Shown in pieces: positions 8,178-15,532 of a stretch of DNA of 33,890 nucleotides. Under the pieces are notes generated by a model. The model worked only from the letters and a program-made list of their open reading frames with translations. It was not told the origin of the DNA and did not search any database. Both the position numbers and the translations under genes were made by a program. The first letter of the stretch is position 1. Each line of letters opens with the position of its first letter. The stretch spans positions 1 through 33,890 of the forward strand of contig NZ_MVAG01000142.1 in NCBI RefSeq assembly GCF_002177115.1, read 5' to 3'. This DNA is from Chryseobacterium mucoviscidosis (GTDB taxonomy: Bacteria > Bacteroidota > Bacteroidia > Flavobacteriales > Weeksellaceae).

Positions 8178-8678
8178 TTAGTGAGCTTCGTTTCCGTCTA
8201 CTCCATGAGCGTGACCGTGAGACAACTCTTCTTCTGTCGCAGGACGTGTGTTTAAGATTTCAACCTGGAAATCTAACGTTTTCCCAGCCATCGGGTGATT
8301 AAGATCTGCCACAACAGCTTCCGGAGTTACCTCAACCACAATTGCCTGAAAGTTATTTCCCTGATTGTCTGATAATGGTAAAATTGCTCCTACAGGTGGA
8401 ATTCCAGCTTCCTGGAACATATCGATCGGCAACTGAGCAATTGCATCAGGCTGTCTTTCGCCATACGCTTCTTCAGGCTTAATCGTAAAATCAGCTTTAT
8501 CTCCAGCTTGTAAACCGTGGATATTCTGTTCAAATTTTGGAATCATCATTCCTACTCCATACAAAAATGTAAGTGGGTTTTCTGCTGTTGTTTCTTCTAC
8601 AAGAATTTTACTTCCATCCGGCTCAATAGTATGTAGGATATACTTTACAGCTACAACGTGATTGTTTTCGATTGTCAT
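8178..8678 (-). CDS. slyD: FKBP-type peptidyl-prolyl isomerase, SlyD
   Basis: 166-residue cytoplasmic SlyD-type prolyl isomerase/chaperone. FKBP halves flank an IF (insert-in-flap) domain, with the LTFLYGVGMMIPKFEQNIHGL and KPEEAYGE motifs and the NHPMAGKTLDFQVEI strand typical of SlyD. The C-terminal tail is short and His-bearing (SHGHAHG), much shorter than the metal-binding tail of E. coli SlyD, so weaker Ni2+ binding is expected. The gene has its own -7 box 42 nt upstream and a terminator; the VF530-like gene lies upstream on the same strand with an 80-bp gap. Confidence 0.92.
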   Translation of the reverse strand: MTIENNHVVAVKYILHTIEPDGSKILVEETTAENPLTFLYGVGMMIPKFEQNIHGLQAGDKADFTIKPEEAYGERQPDAIAQLPIDMFQEAGIPPVGAILPLSDNQGNNFQAIVVEVTPEAVVADLNHPMAGKTLDFQVEILNTRPATEEELSHGHAHGVDGNEAH

Positions 8679-8692
8679 ATTTTATTCTTTTT

Positions 8693-8710
8693 TCGTGATT
8701 GCTTTCACGA
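8693..8710. promoter_or_regulatory. Inverted repeat in the slyD leader
   Basis: TCGTGA-N6-TCACGA lies between the -7 box at 8720-8727 and the slyD ATG. It would lie near the start of the mRNA and could be an operator or small hairpin. No regulator is known for it. Confidence 0.35.
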
Positions 8711-8719
8711 TTAACGGCA

Positions 8720-8727
8720 CAAAGATA
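8720..8727 (-). promoter_or_regulatory. -7 box of slyD
   Basis: TATCTTTG on the minus strand is a perfect TAnnTTTG box, giving transcription start near 8713. A clear -33 TTTG was not found. Confidence 0.5.
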
Positions 8728-8758
8728 CTGTTTTTGAAATCATTGACCGAAGAAATAT

Positions 8759-9010
8759 TTATCTGTCTTTTTTTCTTTCGTTACGCTTTTTTTCTCTCTG
8801 TACAAAAAGGTATAAACTTTCCACTTTAGCTCTTGCCCAGTCGGTTTTTCTTAAAAATTTCAAAGAAGAGTTAATGCTCGGATTGTCTGTAAAACATCGG
8901 ATATTGATCTTTTCGCCAAGTTTTTCAAAACCATTGTAATATTCCACCAGCTCTTCCAAAATAACATCTAGTCTTTTTCCGTGCAGAGGATCTTTAGATT
9001 GTTGTTCCAT
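8759..9010 (-). CDS. VF530-family (DUF2132) small protein
   Basis: 83 residues. The core KDPLHGKRLDVILEELVEYYNGFEKLGEKINIRCF plus NPSINSSLKFLRKTDWARAKVE matches the VF530/DUF2132 family, a small helical protein with DNA-binding-like structure. It ends in a very basic tail (REKKRNERKKDR). The physiological role is unknown. The gene is divergent from the histidine kinase at 9131 and precedes slyD on the same strand. Confidence 0.8.
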   Translation of the reverse strand: MEQQSKDPLHGKRLDVILEELVEYYNGFEKLGEKINIRCFTDNPSINSSLKFLRKTDWARAKVESLYLFVQREKKRNERKKDR

Positions 9011-9130
9011 GCCGTAAAAGTAGAGAATTTGTATTTCATGACAAATAAATTAATTTTAATGAAAATAAAAAAATTACTGCTTTTAAATAATTTTTCACAA
9101 ATTATGAATTCAAATTAATAATTTCGTTCA

Positions 9131-10225
9131 ATGAAAAAGCTTTTACCGCATATTATTCTTATTCCGCTGCTTCTTACAATCCCGATTGTTTCTTCTCCGG
9201 ATTTCGACGGAACGCTTTCGGTTTTCAGGGTTCCTCCATTTCAAAGAGAGTTTATCCGCTTTGTACTGGTTATTATTTTCTTTTATTTAAACCTTAAAAT
9301 CTTTCTTCCAAAATATTACCGAAGAAAAAAATATTTCCTTTTCTCACTTTTTGTAATGATCTGTTTTGGATGTATGGCATTTCTGCCTACTTATCTTTCT
9401 CCGGAAAACATGTTTCCGGAAGTATATCCGAAAATACAGATGAGTCCTCCTGAAATGTCTGATCCAAATGGAAATTTCCCCAAACCTCCAATGAATGGAG
9501 AGGCTCCATTTCGCAATTTTGCTCCTAAAAGAAATGACGGCACTTATCATCAGATGATATTTTCTTCTCTGTTGCCGTTTCTTTTTTCTTTTTTATCTTC
9601 ATTCTTTATTTACAGGAGCAATGAGAAAAAGGAACTGGAAAAATTAAAAGCAAAAGCAGAGCTATTAAATTTAAAATATCAGTTGCAGCCTCATTTTCTG
9701 TTTAATATTTTAAATTCTATCTATTCTCTGGCTTTGTTAAAATCTGACGATACGCCTGAAGGAATTTTAAAGCTTTCCAATGTAATGCGGTATGTGGTAC
9801 AGGAAAGCAGTAAAGATTTTGTAGAACTGAACAGAGAGATAGATTATATAAAAGATTATATTTCGCTTCAACTGATAAGAACAGACAATAGTCTTGATTT
9901 TTCTTATACCGAGATCGGGGAAACGCAGGGACTGAGAATTGCACCGTTCATTTTGGTTAATTTTGTAGAAAATGCATTTAAGTATGGCTTCAATGCGGAA
10001 AAAAATTCTAAAATTTCTGTGAAAGTCGTCATTCAGGAAGGTACTCTTAGTTTTAATGTTTTTAATAATATTGTGAACGAAAATATAACGGATGAAAGCA
10101 GCTTGAAAGTAGGACTGAAAAATACGACTGAACATTTGCAGCAGATTTATGGAGAAAAACAGACTCTTATCATAAAAGATGACGGAGAGACCTATGATGT
10201 TGATCTAAAAATTAATTTAATCTGA
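9131..10225 (+). CDS. LytS/YehU-type sensor histidine kinase
   Basis: 364-residue membrane kinase. Four hydrophobic segments (about 4-22, 40-58, 68-88, 142-162) flank a Pro-rich extracytoplasmic loop between TM3 and TM4. A short coiled linker leads to the His_kinase domain (PF06580 type), with phospho-accepting His188 in LQPHFLFNILNS and an ATP-binding half carrying FVENAFKYGF and VGLKNTTEHL. The signal sensed is unknown. The regulator gene starts 6 nt after its stop, so the pair is one operon. A poor -7-like TAATTTCG lies about 18 nt before the ATG. Confidence 0.88.
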   Translation: MKKLLPHIILIPLLLTIPIVSSPDFDGTLSVFRVPPFQREFIRFVLVIIFFYLNLKIFLPKYYRRKKYFLFSLFVMICFGCMAFLPTYLSPENMFPEVYPKIQMSPPEMSDPNGNFPKPPMNGEAPFRNFAPKRNDGTYHQMIFSSLLPFLFSFLSSFFIYRSNEKKELEKLKAKAELLNLKYQLQPHFLFNILNSIYSLALLKSDDTPEGILKLSNVMRYVVQESSKDFVELNREIDYIKDYISLQLIRTDNSLDFSYTEIGETQGLRIAPFILVNFVENAFKYGFNAEKNSKISVKVVIQEGTLSFNVFNNIVNENITDESSLKVGLKNTTEHLQQIYGEKQTLIIKDDGETYDVDLKINLI

Positions 10226-10231
10226 TACGTG

Positions 10232-10906
10232 ATGATAAAAGCAATTGCACTGGATGATGAGATTCTGGCTCTTAAAATTATTGAAAATTATGCCGGAAAA
10301 ATTGAGAATCTTTCTCTGGAAAAGACCTTCAATATACAAAGCGATGCCCAGAAACATCTCAATAAATATCCTGTTGATCTGATTTTTCTGGATATTGAAA
10401 TGCCTTCCAAAAACGGAATGGATTTCTATAAAAGTATTTCTCAGAATACAAAAGTTATTTTTACCACAGCTTATTCTGAATATGCCGTAGAAGCTTTCAG
10501 TATCAATGCGGTAGACTATTTATTAAAACCTTTTTCGTTTGAACGATTTAAAGCCGCTGTGGATAAAGTAAAAGTGAGTAGTGAATCTGCTGATGTAAAA
10601 TATCTTTCCATCCGAGCAGATTATAAACTTCACAAAATTAATTTTGATGATATTATTTTGATCGAAGGTTTAGACGATTACATTCAGATTCATCTTGCAG
10701 ATCATTCCAAGATTACCGCGCGTTCCTCCATGAAAAATATTCTGGAAAAACTTTCAGAAAAAGATTTTGTAAGAGTACACCGTTCTTATATTGTTCCCGT
10801 GAACCTTATTAAAACAATTGTAAACCGCAATATTCACATTGGGGAATTTATCATTCCGATTGGGGAAACATTTAAAGGTGTGGTAATGGAGATTGTGAAT
10901 AAATAA
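10232..10906 (+). CDS. LytTR-family response regulator
   Basis: 224 residues from ATG 10232; a GTG three bases earlier is less likely. The receiver domain (1-115) has acid pocket DDE at 8-10, phospho-acceptor Asp54 in LIFLDIEMP, and the conserved Lys in LLKPFSFERF. The LytTR DNA-binding domain (about 118-222) contains FVRVHRSYIVPVNLI. The cognate kinase is just upstream. LytTR regulators of this type often control nearby or envelope genes; the dioxygenase cluster starting 250 bp downstream is a candidate target only by position. Confidence 0.9.
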   Translation: MIKAIALDDEILALKIIENYAGKIENLSLEKTFNIQSDAQKHLNKYPVDLIFLDIEMPSKNGMDFYKSISQNTKVIFTTAYSEYAVEAFSINAVDYLLKPFSFERFKAAVDKVKVSSESADVKYLSIRADYKLHKINFDDIILIEGLDDYIQIHLADHSKITARSSMKNILEKLSEKDFVRVHRSYIVPVNLIKTIVNRNIHIGEFIIPIGETFKGVVMEIVNK

Positions 10907-10933
10907 TTTTAATTCATCTTTAAACCACCGCGT

Positions 10934-10954
10934 CAAAAATTCTTCGAATTTTTG
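10934..10954. repeat. Hairpin-bearing intergenic repeat after the regulator gene
   Basis: CAAAAATTC-TTC-GAATTTTTG sits inside an ACCACCGCGT...TGCCACCC context that itself looks like a short interspersed repeat. Its position 30 nt after the stop allows a terminator role, though no proper T-run follows. The rest of 10961-11157 is AT-rich with no convincing gene. Confidence 0.4.
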
Positions 10955-11157
10955 CCACCCTGAATTTCTATTCGGTAATTTTCTGCTATTTCTATCATAT
11001 TATTCTTAATATTTCTTAAAAAAAATCCATTTACCGACACATTTTTACTGTTTACCTCATAAATTTCATAAGCTGTTTTTTTCAAAATACATTTGTTACA
11101 GGAAATTGAAAGAATGACATTGAAATCATTCAAATAGTAACCTTAAAAAAACATATT

Positions 11158-11910
11158 ATGAAAACAATAGACAGAAAAGGTTTTTTAAAAACTCTTGGTT
11201 TGGCAGGTGTTACTGCGGTGGCAGCTCCTATTTTGATACGTTGCGGAAGTGATGACGATATCACAGATACTACAACAGGTTCATCTTCAGGTTCAGGATC
11301 TTCTTCCGGATCAACTTCATCGGCATGTTCTGTTACCAATTCAGAAACCGAAGGACCTTTTCCTACAAAATCACCTTCTACACTTGTACAGACTAATATC
11401 GTAGGAGACAGAACAGGTGTTCCGTTCACAATTACAATTACCGTTCAGAATACCAATGCAAGCTGTGCCAATCTTCAGGGAGCTATTGTTGATATCTGGC
11501 ATTGTGACAAAGACGGAAACTATTCTGAGTACGGAGGAACGACGATGCAGACTGCCGATTATACGTCTTACCATTTCCTGAGAGGAAGACAGACAACCGA
11601 TGCCAACGGAAAAGTTTCTTTCACAAGTATATTTCCGGGATGGTATCAGAGCAGAGCCACCCACATCCATGTTCACATTTATAATTCTGCAGGGCAGTCT
11701 CTTCTGGTAACGCAGATTGCATTTCCTGAAGGCAGTGACAGCGCAGTGGTTCAGGTAGCTTCAAGTACAGGATATAAAGGAATGAGCGGATATACTTATA
11801 ATGCAAGTGATAATGTATTCAGCGACGGAACATCTAATGAAATGTCTACGATTACAGGAAGTGTAAGTGCAGGTTATGCTCTTACCCATACAATAAAAGT
11901 TTCGGCTTAA
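11158..11910 (+). CDS. Intradiol ring-cleavage dioxygenase-like lipoprotein
   Basis: 250-residue exported protein related to the protocatechuate/catechol dioxygenase core. The signal resembles a Tat signal (DRKGFLKTLGLAG, lacking the second Arg) and ends LIRC, so Cys29 is likely lipidated. A Ser/Gly linker (43-55) leads to the catalytic β-sandwich. The four expected Fe(III) ligands are visible: Tyr122 (DGNY), Tyr163 (GWYQSR), His169 and His171 (HIH). Intradiol enzymes open catechol rings; the extracytoplasmic location suggests attack on external phenolics. A close paralogue with a different export signal lies at 12701, with a cupin gene between them. Confidence 0.85.
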   Translation: MKTIDRKGFLKTLGLAGVTAVAAPILIRCGSDDDITDTTTGSSSGSGSSSGSTSSACSVTNSETEGPFPTKSPSTLVQTNIVGDRTGVPFTITITVQNTNASCANLQGAIVDIWHCDKDGNYSEYGGTTMQTADYTSYHFLRGRQTTDANGKVSFTSIFPGWYQSRATHIHVHIYNSAGQSLLVTQIAFPEGSDSAVVQVASSTGYKGMSGYTYNASDNVFSDGTSNEMSTITGSVSAGYALTHTIKVSA

Positions 11911-11939
11911 AAATAAAACAGAGGTTGTTTACTATTAGT

Positions 11940-12025
11940 TTATTAGTTTTCCACTAAAGCACAGATTTACGCGGGTGTGAAGTGATTAGATGTGTTTATC
12001 TGTGCGGTGTGGAATTCCTCAAAAA
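11940..12025. repeat. Degenerate 'CACAGATTTACGC...TTATCTGTG' repeat
   Basis: Non-coding DNA between two genes of the dioxygenase cluster contains CACAGATTTACGC and TTATCTGTGCGG, an imperfect inverted pair. It resembles the ACACAGATTTT block near 7556. Judged a decayed interspersed repeat. Confidence 0.3.
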
Positions 12026-12037
12026 AATCCAATCAAA

Positions 12038-12679
12038 ATGTTAGTTCAAAGTCCATCACGTATTTTTAAATCGGATCTTTCTGTCTGGAGGAAAGAAAAC
12101 TCATGTGTTCTGAACGAGATGATTCCCGATGAACAGTCAGGATTGCACAAAATAACAGAAATTGTTTTCGAGGAAAACGGAACATTTGATTTTAATTATC
12201 AAAAAAGTTCTACCGTTCTCATCATTGTTCTGTTCGGCGAAATTTTCATTAACGATTTTGAGAAACCTGTTTCTCCGGAGCACATCTTTACTTTAAAGTC
12301 TGAAGAAGGCAATACAGTGAACATCAGAAACAATACACCGGATGAGAAAGCCGACATTCTGATTTTTGAACTAAAAAGTATTAAAAAAGATAATTTCTTC
12401 AGCATTGAAAATCTGAATATAGACCGTAGAAATCATTTGATACAGATTTCCGAGAAACTGGAATATCCTAATTTCATAGGTCTGTACGAAGGAAGGAAAG
12501 AAGAAGAATATTCTTTACATCAGAAAGGAAAATCAATTTTCGGAATGGTAATAAACGGCGCTTTTGAATTTCAGAACAGACTTTTAGAAACCAGAGACGC
12601 GATCATCATTTCTGAAATTGAGACCCTTGAATTTGAAGCATTAAGCGAAAACGCCCTTTTAATTTTCCTTGAAGTTTAA
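12038..12679 (+). CDS. Pirin/bicupin-like protein
   Basis: 213-residue cytoplasmic protein without a signal. ATG 12038 is chosen over the longer frame from 11990, whose first part lies in repeat-like DNA. Strand-rich sequence forms two cupin-like halves (about 25-115 and 130-213), with GLHKITEIVF, VLIIVLFGEIFIN and SIFGMVINGAFEF in places where pirin-like bicupins have their barrels. The His/Glu metal motif of active pirins is not evident, so it may be non-catalytic. It lies between two dioxygenase paralogues, 21 nt before the second. Pirin-like proteins can oxidise flavonoids, which would fit, but this is inference. Confidence 0.5.
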   Translation: MLVQSPSRIFKSDLSVWRKENSCVLNEMIPDEQSGLHKITEIVFEENGTFDFNYQKSSTVLIIVLFGEIFINDFEKPVSPEHIFTLKSEEGNTVNIRNNTPDEKADILIFELKSIKKDNFFSIENLNIDRRNHLIQISEKLEYPNFIGLYEGRKEEEYSLHQKGKSIFGMVINGAFEFQNRLLETRDAIIISEIETLEFEALSENALLIFLEV

Positions 12680-12700
12680 TTTAAAATAAAAACTAAATAC

Positions 12701-13735
12701 ATGGACAGAAAAAAATTTTTAAAAAACTCATTCGGATTAGCAGGAATAGCTGTTGCTGCGCCTGTTCTTCTCCGATCGGAAATTTTTCATGAGGAAATGC
12801 TGCCCGAAAAATCTTCTAAAAATGTTCTAACGTGCAGTGTAACCAATTCGGAAACAGCGGGTCCTTTTCCTACGCATACTCCTTCGAGCCTTGTACAAAC
12901 CAATATTGTGGGAGACAGAACCGGCGTTGCCTTTACGATGAATATTTACATCAAGAATACCAACGGAAACTGTGCTGCCTATCAAGGTGTTCTGGTAGAC
13001 GTTTGGCATTGTGATAAAGACGGCAACTATTCCGAATACGGAGGTACGGCAATGCAGGCTGCAAATTACACCAACAATCATTTTCTTCGCGGAAGACAGA
13101 CCACGGATGCAAACGGACTTGTAAGTTTCACGAGCATATTTCCGGGATGGTATCAGAGCAGAGCCACCCACATTCATGTTCATATTTACAAAGCAGACGG
13201 AACTTCTCTTCTGGTAACGCAGATTGCTTTTCCGGAGGGAACAGGCAGTGCTGTTTATAATGTGAATGTAAACGGAACTTCATACGGCTATACAAAAGGT
13301 ATGACGGGATACACCTATAATGCCAGTGACAATGTATTTTCAGACGGAACCAGCAACGAGATGAGCACTGTAACAGGATCTTTATCTGCCGGATATATTT
13401 TAACTCATACCATTTATGTAGCAGGAGCCGTTTTAGGAACTCAGGAGGCAGCAAACACCAAAAATTTTAATGTGGGACAGAATTATCCAAATCCTTTCAG
13501 AGAAGAGACTATTTTCCCGATTACTCTCAACGAAAGATCAACAGTGAGTATTGAACTGTTTGATGTAAGCGGAAAAAAACTTTTCAGTGTGATCGACAAG
13601 CAGAAACTTGCATCCGGAAATCAGCAGATCAAAATGACGAAAAACCAATTAAAATCCGGAATGTATGTCGCAAAAATTACTATTGATAATACGAAAGGAA
13701 CGTTTACAGAGAATCTTAAAGTTCTTGTAAACTAA
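12701..13735 (+). CDS. Intradiol dioxygenase-like protein with T9SS sorting domain
   Basis: 344 residues. The signal DRKKFLKNSFGLAG resembles the paralogue's but has no lipobox Cys. Residues about 44-245 are closely similar to the protein at 11158 and keep the ligand motifs DGNY, GWYQSR and HIHVHIY. Residues about 262-344 are a type A T9SS C-terminal domain: NYPNPF, a central SIELFDVSGKKL strand, and a KSGMYVAKI-type end with a terminal LKVLVN. It is therefore predicted to be secreted through the outer membrane or attached to the surface. It probably shares transcription with the cupin gene 21 nt upstream. Confidence 0.87.
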   Translation: MDRKKFLKNSFGLAGIAVAAPVLLRSEIFHEEMLPEKSSKNVLTCSVTNSETAGPFPTHTPSSLVQTNIVGDRTGVAFTMNIYIKNTNGNCAAYQGVLVDVWHCDKDGNYSEYGGTAMQAANYTNNHFLRGRQTTDANGLVSFTSIFPGWYQSRATHIHVHIYKADGTSLLVTQIAFPEGTGSAVYNVNVNGTSYGYTKGMTGYTYNASDNVFSDGTSNEMSTVTGSLSAGYILTHTIYVAGAVLGTQEAANTKNFNVGQNYPNPFREETIFPITLNERSTVSIELFDVSGKKLFSVIDKQKLASGNQQIKMTKNQLKSGMYVAKITIDNTKGTFTENLKVLVN

Positions 13736-13780
13736 GCTTCTTGAGTATTAGATATTTTTCATATCAATTTTGTTTAGGAT

Positions 13781-13817
13781 CAGGGCAGAAATCATAAAAG
13801 AACTGCCCTGTTTTATT
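13781..13817 (+). terminator. Terminator after the dioxygenase cluster
   Basis: CAGGGCAG pairs perfectly with CTGCCCTG over a 14-nt loop, followed by TTTTATT. It ends only about 11 nt before the next ATG (13828), so it may also act as a leader hairpin or attenuator for that gene. Confidence 0.7.
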
Positions 13818-13827
13818 AAAATTTAAA

Positions 13828-14328
13828 ATGATGAAGGCTAAAATAAAACTTGCATTCAGGATTGTAATTGATCAGAATTCTGAAATTATCTGGGATAAAT
13901 ATATCTTTGAAGATACTTTTTTCGAGTATAAAATTCAGCATCAGGTTTTCGATGATAAAGAAAATCCGGTAAAGAATTACTGGGAATTGCTGAGAAAAAA
14001 TCCTCATGCAGAAAGAATTCCGTTTTTACTGAGTTCAGCGGTGGTAAACTATGTTGCCCAGCTTAACGGTGAAGTTAAAAGCCTTCCTGATGTTTTGGGA
14101 AATACTTTTTTCCCAATTGAAAATTTCAAACTGGATCTCATCAGTTCCAATGTGGAAGATTCTTCAAAGCATAAAATAGGTTTAACTTTTTACACGCCTG
14201 AATTGTTGCTGATTGATATTATTGACAATAAGTATCTTTTAAGCAAAAATACTTCGGGAGACTCTTTTGAAACGTTTATGTTTGCCTTTCATCCACAGGT
14301 TGCAATAGCTTCTTATACAGCTTTATAA
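13828..14328 (+). CDS. Uncharacterised protein
   Basis: 166-residue soluble protein, no signal or membrane segment, family not recognised. It is rich in aromatic and acidic residues. The N-terminal half (AKIKLAFRIVIDQNSEIIWDKYIFEDTFFEYKI by position 5-37) looks like β-strands, and NPHAERIPFLLSSAVVNYV like a helix. Codon use looks native. The start is the first of two adjacent ATGs. A terminator-like hairpin precedes the start by about 11 nt, and a second hairpin follows the stop, so it appears to be a single-gene unit. Confidence 0.65.
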   Translation: MMKAKIKLAFRIVIDQNSEIIWDKYIFEDTFFEYKIQHQVFDDKENPVKNYWELLRKNPHAERIPFLLSSAVVNYVAQLNGEVKSLPDVLGNTFFPIENFKLDLISSNVEDSSKHKIGLTFYTPELLLIDIIDNKYLLSKNTSGDSFETFMFAFHPQVAIASYTAL

Positions 14329-14347
14329 TTTATATTGATTAATTTCT

Positions 14348-14375
14348 AAACAACAGGATGTTGTTTCATTTTTAC
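14348..14375 (+). terminator. Possible terminator of the 13828 gene
   Basis: AAACAAC-AGGAT-GTTGTTT followed by CATTTTT. The stem is short but sits 20 nt after the stop. Confidence 0.5.
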
Positions 14376-14395
14376 AGATGATTTTTATTAAAGAG

Positions 14396-14430
14396 AAACC
14401 TCCGCTGAAATTCAGCGGAGGTTTTGTTTT
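14396..14430. terminator. Bidirectional terminator
   Basis: AAACCTCCGCTGAA and TTCAGCGGAGGTTT form a near-continuous 12-14-bp GC-rich stem with A-rich sequence before it and T-rich after it. It sits between convergent genes and starts about 5 nt after the stop of the monooxygenase gene, so it can serve both strands. Confidence 0.9.
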
Positions 14431-15454
14431 AAAGATCTTTGACAAGTGGTTTTACTTCTTTGCCAAACAGCTCAATAGATTTCATCATAATATCATGCTC
14501 CGGAGCTCCCACATCCATGTGTCCGATAAATCTTGTAATACCGAAAATTTCTTTCAGGTAAGCAATTTTATCTGCCACTTCTTTAGGATTACCGATGAAC
14601 AACGCTCCTTCTTTGCTTCTTCCGCCGTCATACTGCATTTTCGTGTAAGGAGCCCAACCTCTGGAAGAACCGATTCTGTCCATCTGCGATTTATAGTTGT
14701 GGAAATATCCTTCAATCACTTCCGGATCATCACTTACAAAAGTATGCGAATGAACGGCAATCTGCATTTTTGAAACGTCGTGTCCCGCTTTTTTATATTC
14801 CTGCTTATAGAATTCAATTAAATTTCTGAATTGTACCGGCATTCCTCCAATAATTGCCACCACTAAAGGCATTCCCAATTCTGCGGCACTTAAAACCGAC
14901 TGCGGAGTTCCGCCGACAGCTCTCCAGATGGGCAGTTTTCCTTCTTTTTTAGCTCTTGGATAAACCGTCTGATTCTGCATAGGTGCACGAAGTTTTCCTT
15001 TCCAGGTTACATTTTCCTGAGAATTGATTTTAAGCAATAAGTCTAATTTTTCATCAAAAAGTTCCTCATAATCGTTTAAAGAATATCCATACAAAGGAAA
15101 TGATTCGATGAAACTTCCTCTTCCGACGAAAATTTCAGCTCGACCGTCTGAAATTAAGTCCAGAGTCGAGAAATCTTCATATACTTTTACAGGCTCTGAT
15201 GAACTTAAAACCGTAACACCACTCGCTAATTTTATATTTTTTGTAATACTTGCCGCTGCAGCCAGAACAATTTCCGGAGAAGAAACCGCATAATCGGGAC
15301 GGTGGTGTTCTCCCATGGCAAAAACATCAATTCCCACCTCATCCATGAATTTTACCTGCTCCAGAATTTCACGAATCTTTACGCCTGCATCTTTATATTT
15401 TCCTGTTGTCTGGTCGAAAGCAAGATCGCCAAACATTCCTATTCCTAATTCCAT
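14429..15454 (-). CDS. LLM-class flavin-dependent oxidoreductase (luciferase-like)
   Basis: 341 residues from ATG 15454, where the family core (MELGIGMFGD) begins; an ATG 7 codons upstream is less likely. It is a bacterial luciferase-like TIM barrel: GEHHRPDYAVSSPE near residue 50, the LASGVTVLSS strand, DLISDGRAEIFVGRGS near 110, and the C-terminal IGNPKEVADKI signature. The family uses reduced FMN/F420 and O2; the substrate cannot be read from sequence. The gene is monocistronic with a strong terminator. The acyltransferase gene lies upstream on the same strand with a 78-bp gap. Confidence 0.9.
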   Translation of the reverse strand: MELGIGMFGDLAFDQTTGKYKDAGVKIREILEQVKFMDEVGIDVFAMGEHHRPDYAVSSPEIVLAAAASITKNIKLASGVTVLSSSEPVKVYEDFSTLDLISDGRAEIFVGRGSFIESFPLYGYSLNDYEELFDEKLDLLLKINSQENVTWKGKLRAPMQNQTVYPRAKKEGKLPIWRAVGGTPQSVLSAAELGMPLVVAIIGGMPVQFRNLIEFYKQEYKKAGHDVSKMQIAVHSHTFVSDDPEVIEGYFHNYKSQMDRIGSSRGWAPYTKMQYDGGRSKEGALFIGNPKEVADKIAYLKEIFGITRFIGHMDVGAPEHDIMMKSIELFGKEVKPLVKDL

Positions 15455-15532
15455 ATTGTTGATTTTATAGTACAAATTTACAGCAACTGAAAATCAGATG
15501 CATTGATGTTTGGTAAGAAAGGAAATGAGATA

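Noticed and set aside
8108..8302. 64-codon plus-strand frame over the slyD terminator.
   Set aside because: It crosses the terminator and the slyD 3' end; no independent support.
10933..11133. 66-codon minus-strand frame before the first dioxygenase gene.
   Set aside because: Its 3' end lies inside the hairpin repeat at 10934-10954, it has no promoter or ribosome-binding signal I can see, and its composition reflects AT-rich intergenic DNA.
11990..12037. Upstream start for the cupin-like gene.
   Set aside because: The extra codons fall in repeat-like DNA and have no cupin similarity; ATG 12038 begins a plausible domain.
14378..14773. 131-codon plus-strand frame with a clean start.
   Set aside because: It begins in the bidirectional terminator region and lies antisense to the well-supported luciferase-like gene.
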